Of a stretch of DNA of 64,000 nucleotides, positions 35,439-43,551 are shown in pieces. Source of the DNA: Sorangiineae bacterium NIC37A_2. Lineage in GTDB: Bacteria; Myxococcota_A; Polyangia; Polyangiales; Polyangiaceae. The stretch is from contig NASX01000021.1 of the NCBI GenBank assembly GCA_002085155.1, positions 1-64,000 on the forward strand, read 5' to 3'. The notes below the pieces were generated by a model. That model searched no databases. It saw only the letters and a program-made list of their open reading frames with translations, and was not told the origin of the DNA. A program made the translations under genes and the position numbers. The number at the start of each line of letters is the position of its first letter. Within the stretch, counting starts at the first letter, position 1.

Positions 35439-36596
35439 TCAAAGCGAGGCTCCTGACCCGATCCGGGCCTGGTAATTCTTCTCCAGCCATGCCTTGTGAT
35501 CTTGGTGGGAGCAGGCTTTGACCCAAGCGTCGTGCGCGAGATACCAGCGGACGGTCCGCTCGAGGCCTGTCTTGAGTGACTCGGTGGGCCGCCAGCCGCA
35601 CTCGGTTCGGATCTTGGTAGCGTCGATCGCGTAGCGGAGGTCGTGGCCGGGCCGGTCGGGAACGAAGCGGATGAGGGAGCGCACCTTGGCCGGATCTTGC
35701 TCAGTCGCTTGGGCCACCAGGTCGCAGATGCTTTGGACGATATCGATGTTGCGAGCCTCAGCGTTGCCCCCGATGTTGTACGTCTCGCCGTCGCGTCCGC
35801 GGCTGAGCGCTGCCCACAGCGCGCTCACGTGGTCGGTGACGAAGAGCCAATCTCGGACGTTCGTTCCCTGTCCGTACACGGGGAGCTCGCGCCCGTCCCG
35901 AGCGTTCAAGATCATGAGGGGAATGAGCTTCTCGGGGAACTGGTAGGGACCGTAGTTGTTCGAGCAGTTCGTGATCCGAGTGCGCAGGCCGTAGGTGCGC
36001 GCGTAAGCTCGTACGAGGTGATCGCTGGATGCCTTGGAGGCCGAGTAAGGACTCGAAGGATCGTACGGAGTGGTCTCGACGAAGTAGCCTTCCTCGCCGA
36101 GGGAGCCGTAGACCTCGTCGGTGCTCACGTGATGAAACACCGGCGTTTTTGCGAGGCCGCGAGCGGCTTCGAGCAGGTGGAACGTGCCGAGAACGTTGGT
36201 CTCGATGAAGGCCGCCGGAGCCGCGATCGAGCGATCGACGTGGCTCTCAGCGGCGAAGTGGAAGATGATGTCGGGCGCGAACTCGCGCACGATCTCCTGG
36301 GTCCTCTCCCGCTCTCGGAGGTCTGCGCGGACGAAAGAATAGTTCGGCAGAGCGGCGAGGGGGATCAGGCTGTCCGGGTGCGCTGCGTAGGTGAGCGCGT
36401 CCAAGTTCCGAAAGGAAGTCTCGGGCAGCTCGGGTACGGACTCGAGGAGGAAGTTCGCGCCGATGAAGCCGCTGCCTCCGGTCACGAGCACACGTCGCCC
36501 CTTGAGCGATTCCTTGACGTCTTCGGGGAGACGCAGGCGCGCGCTTGAACCTACCGGCCAGTCTTGGTTGTCAAGAGAGCTCACCCGCCGCGGCAT
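35439..36596 (-). CDS. rmlB: dTDP-glucose 4,6-dehydratase
   Basis: About 385 residues from ATG 36596 (MPRRVSSLDNQ), which has AGGTGAG upstream; the frame runs to 36692 but that start lacks support. After a non-canonical 35-residue N-terminal extension come VLVTGGSGFIGANFL (NAD loop), HFAAESHVDRSI, HHVSTDEVYGSLG with the catalytic Thr-Asp-Glu, YSASKASSDHLVRAY with YxxxK, and NCSNNYGPYQFPEKLIPL. It converts dTDP-glucose to the 4-keto-6-deoxy sugar and is the first gene of the rmlBACD operon. Confidence 0.96.
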   Translation of the reverse strand: MPRRVSSLDNQDWPVGSSARLRLPEDVKESLKGRRVLVTGGSGFIGANFLLESVPELPETSFRNLDALTYAAHPDSLIPLAALPNYSFVRADLRERERTQEIVREFAPDIIFHFAAESHVDRSIAAPAAFIETNVLGTFHLLEAARGLAKTPVFHHVSTDEVYGSLGEEGYFVETTPYDPSSPYSASKASSDHLVRAYARTYGLRTRITNCSNNYGPYQFPEKLIPLMILNARDGRELPVYGQGTNVRDWLFVTDHVSALWAALSRGRDGETYNIGGNAEARNIDIVQSICDLVAQATEQDPAKVRSLIRFVPDRPGHDLRYAIDATKIRTECGWRPTESLKTGLERTVRWYLAHDAWVKACSHQDHKAWLEKNYQARIGSGASL

Positions 36597-36708
36597 AGCC
36601 AGCTCACCTAGGGTGTGTCCATGGGGCCGGCCCGCGGGCCTCTCTTTTTCTGCTTTGCCCGCCGCGAGGGGCGAGCGTTTCGGCTCAACCAAGCCAGATT
36701 CCGCACAT

Positions 36709-38301
36709 TTATGAGCTGCAGCTCAGCATGGAACAGCCCGCTCGGTTCCGAGCCCAATCGGGCCGCCTTGCCGCCCACTCCTCGTGTTCCGGTTGTTCGT
36801 CGTAGGGGCGGCGGAGGAGTTCGAGGAGCTCTTGAACGAGGGAGGGGTCACCCGTCTCCGCGCGGTCGATGGCCAGCTGGGCCATGTAGTTGCGAAAGAT
36901 GTACTTCGGATTGGAGCGACGCATCGCTTGGCGCCGCTCCTCGGGGGAGCGGCCGGACTCGGCGAGGTCCCGTACGACCCGTGCGCCCAGTCGATCCAAG
37001 AAGCGGTCGAGGGTCTTGAAGTAATCCGGCTCGCGGAGCAGAGGAGAGTAGTAGGCGGGCTCGAGCGGCGCTCGCCGCTCTTGCGGTGAAAGGCTTGGAT
37101 CGAAGTCGATGTCCGCGAGCTTGCGGAAAAAGATCGTCATGTCCGTCTCCACCATGCTGAGCAAGACGAAGACCTCTTCGCTGAGGAAGCGGTCTTCGTC
37201 TTCGTCCCAGCGCGTGAGACCGAGCTTCTTGAGCATCATCTCACGCTGACGGCGGTCGAGCTCCTCGACGTAGGCGCCGAGCGCTTCCTCCAGAGGCTCT
37301 ACGCTGCCGACGAGCGGGTAGAGAGCGTTCCCGAGCTGAGCCAGGTTCCATTCGCCGACGCGCGGCTGGGCTCCGAAGCGATACCTGCGTCCGTGGGCGT
37401 CCGTAGTGTTTGGGGTGAAGGAAGGGTCGAAATCCTCGACCCAACCGTAGGGACCATAGTCGATCGTGAGGCCGAGGATCGACATGTTGTCTGTGTTCAT
37501 GACGCCGTGGACAAATCCGACGCGCATCCACTCCACCATGAGCGCCGCCGTCCTCACGCAAACTTCGCGATAGAAGCGGACGAACTCGTCCGGGCCCGGG
37601 GACTTCCCTGGGCTCAGAAGCTCAGGGAAGAAGTGTTTGATGGTATAGGTCGCGAGACGTCGCAGCGTGTCCTCGTCACCGCGATAAGCAAAGATCTCGA
37701 AGTTTCCGAAGCGAAGGAAACTCTCGGCAACGCGGCAAACGATCGCTCCGGGCTCAAACTTGGGCCGGCCATCGTAGAACATGTCCCGCTCGACCTGATC
37801 TCCGGTCTGGACCAGAGAGAGCGCCCGGGTCGTCGGAATGCCGAGGTGGTGCATCGCCTCGCTACACAAGAACTCACGAACGCTCGAGCGCATGACGGCG
37901 CGCCCGTCGGCCCGCCGAGAGTAAGGCGTCCGCCCCGCCCCTTTGAGCTGGAGCTCAAGCCGCTGACCTGATGGGGTGCGGACTTCGGTGAGCGTGATCG
38001 CGCGCCCGTCGCCGAGTTGTCCCGCCCAATTGCCGAACTGATGTCCCCCATAACAGGCCGCGTAGGGATCCATGCCCTCGAGGACCTCATTGCCGCCGAG
38101 CACAGGCTCAAACGGGCCCCGAAGGTCAGCCTCTGAAAGCCCGAGCTCCTCGGCCATCTCGTGGCTGAAAGCCAAGAGGCGCGGCGCGCTCACCGGAGTC
38201 GGCAGCACGCGGGAGGCGCAGGCTTTCTCCACCTGGCGGAGCCTGGGTCCGGTCTCGGGGTCGACCGGGAGCTCGCGGAGGAACGTGCTTTCGAAGCGCA
38301 T
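36709..38301 (-). CDS. selO: Protein adenylyltransferase SelO
   Basis: A 530-residue pseudokinase-fold enzyme of the SelO/YdiU family, which AMPylates proteins in redox control. Motifs: ACYGGHQFGNWAGQLGDGRA, ELQLKGAGRTPYSRRADGRAVMRSSVREFLCSEAM (nucleotide-binding Lys/Arg), GFVHGVMNTDNMSILGLTIDYGP (catalytic Asn/Asp) and GWVEDFDP. The chain ends SMLSCSS; the family's last residues are C-U-S-S in human SELENOO and Cys-based in bacteria, so the penultimate redox position is kept. An extra Cys lies six residues from it. Confidence 0.95.
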   Translation of the reverse strand: MRFESTFLRELPVDPETGPRLRQVEKACASRVLPTPVSAPRLLAFSHEMAEELGLSEADLRGPFEPVLGGNEVLEGMDPYAACYGGHQFGNWAGQLGDGRAITLTEVRTPSGQRLELQLKGAGRTPYSRRADGRAVMRSSVREFLCSEAMHHLGIPTTRALSLVQTGDQVERDMFYDGRPKFEPGAIVCRVAESFLRFGNFEIFAYRGDEDTLRRLATYTIKHFFPELLSPGKSPGPDEFVRFYREVCVRTAALMVEWMRVGFVHGVMNTDNMSILGLTIDYGPYGWVEDFDPSFTPNTTDAHGRRYRFGAQPRVGEWNLAQLGNALYPLVGSVEPLEEALGAYVEELDRRQREMMLKKLGLTRWDEDEDRFLSEEVFVLLSMVETDMTIFFRKLADIDFDPSLSPQERRAPLEPAYYSPLLREPDYFKTLDRFLDRLGARVVRDLAESGRSPEERRQAMRRSNPKYIFRNYMAQLAIDRAETGDPSLVQELLELLRRPYDEQPEHEEWAARRPDWARNRAGCSMLSCSS

Positions 38302-38318
38302 TCCGCTGTCTTAGGACA

Positions 38319-38338
38319 CGCTCGCGAAATGGCGAGCG
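38319..38338. other. GC-rich perfect stem-loop
   Basis: CGCTCGC-GAAATG-GCGAGCG is a perfect seven-pair hairpin between the M20 gene stop and the selO start, both on the minus strand. There is no U-run after it, so it is not a clear intrinsic terminator; processing or attenuation are possible. Confidence 0.4.
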
Positions 38339-38378
38339 CGCCCCGGTGAGGCCCCCCCTCGCGCCGCTCCCGATTCGT

Positions 38379-39707
38379 CTAGCGACCGAGGATCTCGAGG
38401 CCGACCTCGATGTGGACGGCGATGGCGGCCTCGAGCGCGCCGGGCATTTCGGGCTTGTAGGTGCTACTATGTAAAGGATCGAGGCTGGGTCCACCGGCGC
38501 GGGCCTTTGCGACAGCGGAGGGAGCTGCCGTGCCCACCATGAGCATCACCGTGGGCAGGTGCGCGCGGGAGTATTCGGCGAAATCTTCCGAGCCCATCTC
38601 AGGCGGCAGCTCGCTGATCTCGAAACCTCCGAGGCGCTCGGTGAGGCGCTTCGCGAGACGCCGGGTGAGCTCAGGTTCGTTCACCGCGGCAGCGACGTCG
38701 CGGTGAGCTTCGACCCGCGGTGCTCTTGGGGCGCTCTTGCTCTGGGCGACGGCGCGCGCCCTGCGTTCGATGGCGGCGAGGACCGTCTCGCGCGTCTTTT
38801 CTTGGAAAGTGCGGACGGTGAGCTCGAGTCGAACTTCGTCGGGAATGACGTTGTTCTTGGCGCCGCCATGGATCGAGCCGACCGTGACCACAGCGGACTC
38901 GAGCGGACTCACCTCCCGCGAGACGATGCTCTGGAGGCTGAGCACGAACTCCGCAGCCATGACAATCGGATCGACACTTGTCTCAGGATAGGCGCCGTGG
39001 CCGCCTTTACCGTAAAGGGTGACCGTAACCGAGTCTGCGGACGCCGCGAAGGGTCCGGGAGTGAAGCCGACCGTACCCACTGGGAGTTGATCGTGAGCGT
39101 GAATGGCGAAGACGAGGTTCGGCGGGGGCAGTGAGCTCAAGATCCCGCTTTCGACCAGGGCGCGCGCTCCCTTGAGCGTTTCTTCCGCGGGTTGCGCCAA
39201 CAGGACGAGCGTTCCCTGCCAGAGGTCCCGGTGGGACGAGAAGAAACTCGCCGCCCCGAGCCACGCGGCCATGTGGAGATCGTGGCCGCAGGCATGCATG
39301 ACTGGCGTCATAGAGCCGCCCGCGGCAGAGGCTGACTTCTTGCTCGCGTAGGACAGGCCCGTCTGTTCCCGGACCGGCAGAGCGTCGAGCTCCGTGCGCA
39401 GGAAGAGAGTTTTCCCCGGGCCGTTTTTGAGCGTCGCGACGAAGCCGTGTCCTGCCACCTGTGAGCGCACGCTGAACCCGAGTTTCTTCACCTCGCGGGC
39501 GAGATATTCGGAGGTCTTCTGTTCCGAGCCCGAGAGCTCAGGGTGACTGTGAAGCCACTCGTAGTGGCGCTTCTGGGCCGCCGCGAGATCCTGGGCCCAG
39601 GTGGCCCGAGTTTCTCCTGCTGGGGGAGGGAGCGTCTCGGCGCTCGCGGTCCCGCCGCCGAGGCTCAAAATGGCGGCGAAGGCGACCCAAGTCGCCGCTT
39701 TCACCAT
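38379..39707 (-). CDS. Exported M20D-family amidohydrolase
   Basis: About 442 residues with a signal peptide MVKAATWVAFAAILSLGGGTASA from ATG 39707; the frame is open to 39770 but that extension adds a poor N-terminus. The catalytic domain has YEWLHSHPELSG, LRTELDALPV, VMHACGHDLHMAAWLGAA (metal-binding Cys/His), LLAQPAEETLKGA (catalytic Glu) and, near the C-terminus, LHSSTYKPE with a final metal-binding His. A dimerisation domain inserts around residues 210-320. It hydrolyses an N-acyl or peptide-like amide in the periplasm; actual substrate is unknown. Confidence 0.9.
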   Translation of the reverse strand: MVKAATWVAFAAILSLGGGTASAETLPPPAGETRATWAQDLAAAQKRHYEWLHSHPELSGSEQKTSEYLAREVKKLGFSVRSQVAGHGFVATLKNGPGKTLFLRTELDALPVREQTGLSYASKKSASAAGGSMTPVMHACGHDLHMAAWLGAASFFSSHRDLWQGTLVLLAQPAEETLKGARALVESGILSSLPPPNLVFAIHAHDQLPVGTVGFTPGPFAASADSVTVTLYGKGGHGAYPETSVDPIVMAAEFVLSLQSIVSREVSPLESAVVTVGSIHGGAKNNVIPDEVRLELTVRTFQEKTRETVLAAIERRARAVAQSKSAPRAPRVEAHRDVAAAVNEPELTRRLAKRLTERLGGFEISELPPEMGSEDFAEYSRAHLPTVMLMVGTAAPSAVAKARAGGPSLDPLHSSTYKPEMPGALEAAIAVHIEVGLEILGR

Positions 39708-39873
39708 CTGAGGGAGACAGTGAGAAAAGAGCCGGAAGGACGCCAATGAGGCGCGGCGAGAGCGGTGCATGAGATCCCGAGGGTGGACTCTAAGCCCAGG
39801 GCCCGGGCTCGCGGAAGTGATGAGTGTACCTGGGCGAGCCTCGGCGCTCGGGTCTCTCGCGATTCACTTTACC

Positions 39874-39896
39874 GGCCTAGGTAGTGGCGCTAGGCC
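39874..39896. other. Inverted repeat upstream of fpg
   Basis: GGCCTAG (39874-39880) and CTAGGCC (39890-39896) flank a nine-base loop in the 243-base gap between the divergent amidohydrolase and fpg genes. It lies about 55 bases from the fpg start, where an operator could sit. No regulator can be named. Confidence 0.4.
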
Positions 39897-39950
39897 AGAG
39901 CTCGGACATGGGACGCGCGCCGCTTGAGTGTGCACGAGCTAGGGACGGCG

Positions 39951-40757
39951 ATGCCTGAGCTGCCGGAGGTTGAGGTGACGCGCCGGCAGATTGCCCGCGT
40001 GCTCGTCGGGCGGCGCATCGAGACAGTCTGGGTCGCCAGCCCCAGCTACTTCTTCGTCACCCCGCCGGCGCAGCTCAAAAAAGTCCTGCTCGGACGGGTG
40101 GTGAAGGAGCTCGGGCGAACCGGGAAGTATCTTCATGCCGAGCTCGACGACGCGTCGTCCCTCGTCGTTCACCTCGGAATGACGGGGCAATGGAGCGCGG
40201 CGGGTCTGAGTCGCTCGGACCATATTCAGTTTCGCCTGGGCCTCGATTCGGGGACAGAGCTCGTGTTCCGAGACGTACGGAAGTTCGGCAAGGTCGAGTG
40301 GGTCCGCCCCGGGGGCAGCTCGGCTCGTCTCGCGCGCCTTGGCCCCGACGCTCTCGAGATCGGACTCGGCCCGTTTTATGAGCGTCTGCAAAGTCGCGCC
40401 ATCCCCATGAAGAGCGCGCTCCTCGATCAGAGCATCCTGGCCGGCGTGGGGAACATCTATGCGGACGAAGCCCTCTACCAAGCGCGCATCGTCCCGACGC
40501 GCAGGGCCCGCGATGTGACCCGGGCCGAAGCGGCGACGCTCCTCAGGGCGATTCGTTCCATCCTTCGTGCCTCGATTCGAGGGGGCGGCAGCACCATCAA
40601 TGACTACCTGCAGCCCGACGGCGAGCTCGGGGGCTTCCAGAACTGGCACAAGGTCTACGGAAAAGGCGGCGCTCCCTGCCCCCGCTGCAAGACTGTCCTC
40701 AGCCGGGTCGTTCTCGGCGGGCGCTCGACCCATTTTTGCGCCCGGTGTCAGCGCTAG
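39951..40757 (+). CDS. mutM: Formamidopyrimidine-DNA glycosylase
   Basis: A 268-residue base-excision repair enzyme removing 8-oxoguanine and formamidopyrimidines. The ATG at 39951 gives MPELPEVEVTRRQI, leaving the catalytic Pro at the mature N-terminus, and is preceded by AGGGA. Other blocks: GRTGKYLHAEL (catalytic Lys), HLGMTGQW, LAGVGNIYADEALYQARI, GGSTINDYLQPDGELGGFQNW and the zinc finger CPRCKTVLSRVVLGGRSTHFCARCQR with four Cys. Full length. It reads into rpiA after 92 bases. Confidence 0.97.
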   Translation: MPELPEVEVTRRQIARVLVGRRIETVWVASPSYFFVTPPAQLKKVLLGRVVKELGRTGKYLHAELDDASSLVVHLGMTGQWSAAGLSRSDHIQFRLGLDSGTELVFRDVRKFGKVEWVRPGGSSARLARLGPDALEIGLGPFYERLQSRAIPMKSALLDQSILAGVGNIYADEALYQARIVPTRRARDVTRAEAATLLRAIRSILRASIRGGGSTINDYLQPDGELGGFQNWHKVYGKGGAPCPRCKTVLSRVVLGGRSTHFCARCQR

Positions 40758-40849
40758 GCCCCTCGCCGGAGCCGGGTTTTTCGAAGCCCGCAGATCGCTG
40801 GTCCTTTCGGCTCGCGCCCGGGGATCGTTTTTTGGTACGAGGGGCCCCC

Positions 40850-41542
40850 ATGGCTGAGCAAGATGAGGTCAAGCGAAGAGCGGCCCGGGCGGCCCTCGCC
40901 CACTTACCCGAAGAAGGAGTGCTCGGCCTCGGCACCGGCTCGACTGCCTGCCATTTCGTCGATGCGGTCGGGGAGCTCGTTCGCGCGGGTCGAAAGTACG
41001 CAGGGGTTCCTACCAGCGAGCGAAGTCGCCAGCAGGCCCTCTCTCTCGGGATCCCGCTCCTCTCCGACGAGGGGCCCTGGGAGATCGACGTCTGCGTGGA
41101 CGGTGCGGATGAGGTGAGCGCAGACCTTGACCTGATCAAGGGCGGCGGCGCCGCGCACACGCGCGAGAAAATCGTCAACTACGCCTCCCGCCTGAACATC
41201 ATCGTCGTGGACAGCTCCAAGCTGAGCACCCGGCTCGGCGAGAAGTGGCCCATCCCTATCGAGGTCCTGGCCTACGGCCATAAGGCCACCGAGCGGCTCC
41301 TTGCCGCCTACGGGCGACCGGTCCTCAGGATGACCGGGGGGCAGCCGACAAAAACCGACGCCGGAAACGTCATTTACGACCTGCACGTCGAGCCCATCAA
41401 GGATGCTGGGGGACTGGCCGGTCTGCTGGCTCTGGTGCCAGGTGTTGTTGGAACGGGGCTCTTCGTCGGACGGGCCGACATTGTCTTGGTCGCAGGGCAG
41501 GACGGAATTCGGACCCTGGAGCGGCCCCGGGGCGCCCGGTGA
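40850..41542 (+). CDS. rpiA: Ribose-5-phosphate isomerase A
   Basis: A 230-residue enzyme of the pentose phosphate pathway, interconverting ribose-5-P and ribulose-5-P. ATG 40850 (MAEQDEVKRRAARAAL) has GAGGGG upstream; the open frame to 40736 overlaps fpg. Motifs: GVLGLGTGSTACHFVDAV, PTSERSRQQALSLGIPL, DVCVDGADEVSADLDLIKGGGAAHTREKIV with catalytic Asp and Glu/Lys, and a C-terminal GLFVGRADIVLVAGQDG. Confidence 0.96.
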   Translation: MAEQDEVKRRAARAALAHLPEEGVLGLGTGSTACHFVDAVGELVRAGRKYAGVPTSERSRQQALSLGIPLLSDEGPWEIDVCVDGADEVSADLDLIKGGGAAHTREKIVNYASRLNIIVVDSSKLSTRLGEKWPIPIEVLAYGHKATERLLAAYGRPVLRMTGGQPTKTDAGNVIYDLHVEPIKDAGGLAGLLALVPGVVGTGLFVGRADIVLVAGQDGIRTLERPRGAR

Positions 41543-41625
41543 TTGACAAGCTCCCGGCAAACCGTGTCAGGATAGGGGAACTAGTGCTGGCGCCTCGCCG
41601 CTTCACCTTCTGAAGAGAGTTCCCT

Positions 41626-42387
41626 TTGCGCATTGAGATAGCTGGCCAAACAGACGTCGGACGAAAGCGAACCCACAACGAAGATAACTTCGCCATTTTC
41701 GGTGACTTTGGTCTCTATCTGGTCGCCGACGGGATGGGTGGGCACGCCTCCGGCGAAGTTGCATCCCAGTTGGCGATCGACACCATGCGGGAGTTCTTCG
41801 CCACGACCCAGGACGATCCAGACAAGACCTGGCCGTACAAAATGGATCGGACCAAGGGCTACGAGGAGAATCGCTTGGTCACTGGCATCAAGCTCTCCAA
41901 TCTTCGGATCTTCGAGACCGCTCGGAACAACCCCGCCCAGCGAGGCATGGGTACGACCATCGTCGCGCTGTTCGTCACGCAGCAGGGCGTTTACCTCGCG
42001 CACGTCGGCGACAGCCGCATCTATCGGCTGCGCGACGGAGTCCTCGAGCAGCTCACCGAGGATCACTCGCTCCTGAACGACTACAAGAAAATGAAGCACC
42101 TGACGGACGAGGAAATCGCGAATTTCCCTCACAAGAACGTCATCGTGCGGGCGCTCGGTATGAAGGAGACCGTCAAGGTCGACACGCGCTTCGAAGAGCC
42201 GCGCCTCGGGGATATCATGGTGCTCTGTTCGGACGGTCTCGCCGGACCCGTGAGCGACGAAGACATCCAGGCAATTCTGATGAGTTCGCCGGACCTCAAG
42301 ACCGCTACCCAAAGACTCATCGACCGCGCCAACGAGAACGGCGGCCCGGACAACGTGACGTGTGTCCTGGCTCGTTGGGTTCAGTGA
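41626..42387 (+). CDS. PP2C-family Ser/Thr protein phosphatase
   Basis: A 253-residue PPM phosphatase from a TTG start with GAGAG upstream. Metal-coordinating residues are in DVGRKRTHNEDNFAIF and LVADGMGGHASGEVA, with further conserved GMGTTIVAL, HVGDSRIYRLRDG, LCSDGLAGPVSDEDI and NGGPDNVTCVL. Length matches a bare bacterial catalytic domain such as PrpC/Stp. It would reverse Hanks-type kinase signalling, which is relevant to the FHA-domain proteins in the window. Confidence 0.94.
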   Translation: MRIEIAGQTDVGRKRTHNEDNFAIFGDFGLYLVADGMGGHASGEVASQLAIDTMREFFATTQDDPDKTWPYKMDRTKGYEENRLVTGIKLSNLRIFETARNNPAQRGMGTTIVALFVTQQGVYLAHVGDSRIYRLRDGVLEQLTEDHSLLNDYKKMKHLTDEEIANFPHKNVIVRALGMKETVKVDTRFEEPRLGDIMVLCSDGLAGPVSDEDIQAILMSSPDLKTATQRLIDRANENGGPDNVTCVLARWVQ

Positions 42388-42412
42388 AAGGCTCGTGAGC
42401 CAAAGGCTCGCC

Positions 42413-42493
42413 TCTCTCAGGCCGAGCGGCTCGCGTTCCTCTCTCAGGCCGAGCGGCTCGCGTTCCTCTCTCAGGCCGAGCGGCTCGCGTTCC
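42413..42493. repeat. Triplicate of a 27-bp unit
   Basis: Three exact head-to-tail copies of a 27-base unit (42413-42439, 42440-42466, 42467-42493), beginning TCTCTCAGGCCGAGCGGCTC. Each copy contains the palindrome CCGAGCGGCTCG-like core able to form a short hairpin. The array fills the gap between two convergent genes and ends 12 bases before the stop of the next, so a bidirectional termination or mRNA-protection role is possible. Confidence 0.95.
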
Positions 42494-42505
42494 TCGGACC
42501 CCTTC

Positions 42506-43153
42506 TCAGAAGGGATCGCGCCCGAGGTGTTCGGCGATCAAGTCGAGGACCGCGGCGCGCGTGTTCATGTCGGGCGGCAGGTGGAGCGCGTCCAGGCAAG
42601 CGTTCGCCTCAGCGGGATCGTGGTCCCAGCCGGCGCGGAAGAGCCAACTCGCGCGCTGCACGAGGCTTGTTGGCCAGGTGCGGAGCGGCGCTTCCTGCAT
42701 CAGCACGAGGAGCATCGCCCTCTGCAGTGAGCGCGCCTCGCGAGCGGTGAACTGACTCGAAATTTCGAGTTCGCCGGTCGTGAGCCAGCGGAACGCTCCT
42801 TGTCGCACCTCTTCAGGGACGCTGATGCGGCTGCTCAAGGTGCCTTGAGAAATGTCAGCTTCGAGCAGCGGCGGTTCGCTGGGAGCGGCCCTGCCATTCG
42901 GATCAGCAGGTATCGTCGAGCTCGGAGGAGGCGTACTGATGATCTCTTCGCTTTCGGGCCGCAGCGAGTAACGGCCAGCCGTTTGTTGCGGATGGAAAAC
43001 TCCGCTTTGCACGGTGCGTCGCGGACGGCTCGGAGTCTCCACGCGAAACGGGTCCGGATGCGCTCGGGCCGAACCCTCCGTGGGAGTGATTCGGTCGAGC
43101 ACCGGAGGCTCGGGAGTCGTGTCCACAGGGGGGGCAGTTCGGTCCGGGTTCAT
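42506..43153 (-). CDS. Hypothetical protein with disordered N-terminus
   Basis: About 215 residues from ATG 43153; the frame stays open to a TTG at 43243. Residues 1-110 are Pro/Ser/Thr/Arg-rich and probably disordered (for example PPPSSTIPADP). The C-terminal part, from about residue 120, is helical-looking and well conserved in character: VRQGAFRWLTTGELEISSQF, REARSLQRAMLLVLMQEAP and CLDALHLPPDMNTRAAVLDLIAEHLG. I do not recognise the family; no membrane segment or signal is present. Confidence 0.6.
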   Translation of the reverse strand: MNPDRTAPPVDTTPEPPVLDRITPTEGSARAHPDPFRVETPSRPRRTVQSGVFHPQQTAGRYSLRPESEEIISTPPPSSTIPADPNGRAAPSEPPLLEADISQGTLSSRISVPEEVRQGAFRWLTTGELEISSQFTAREARSLQRAMLLVLMQEAPLRTWPTSLVQRASWLFRAGWDHDPAEANACLDALHLPPDMNTRAAVLDLIAEHLGRDPF

Positions 43154-43243
43154 CGGTGAGCGGGAGAGGGGGTTACCCCAGGGTGAGCCGAGTGAGGCCC
43201 ACACCCAACCACCTACATATAAACCCGAATGGCGGTTCGTCAA

Positions 43244-43551
43244 ACGACCTTCGGGGGGAAAATCTCTGCCGCCTCCCGGGTGTTCAGGGGCGCGGCGGGG
43301 GGGCGCGCCGTCATGGGGGCGGAGTCTGGCGCGGAATTTCTTCGATGTGTTGATGACTTCCCGTTCGCACGGGTCTTGTCCTGCAGGCCTCCGGCGAACT
43401 TCTCAGAGCCTACTCGGACCCTCAAGATGCGCGTTTTTTTGCGGCGTGAGGACGAAACACCCATGCCGCGCCTGCGTCTACCCGATGAGGTCTAGCCAAG
43501 ATGAGCTAGCGCTGTCGGGGCCCGGAGCCGGAAGAGGCGCAGGGGTTTCGT
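43244..43551. other. Intergenic region with no recognised feature
   Basis: About 300 bases between the hypothetical gene and the FAD-linked oxidase stop. It contains poly-G and a run of T near 43434, but I see no tRNA, terminator or coding signal. Short open frames here lack codon bias and ribosome-binding sites. It should hold the promoter of the hypothetical gene. Confidence 0.5.

Noticed and set aside
41543-41571. TTGACA before the PP2C gene as a promoter
   Set aside because: The -35 box is perfect, but no acceptable -10 box lies at 16-18 bases; the nearest candidate is GATAGG at a longer spacing.
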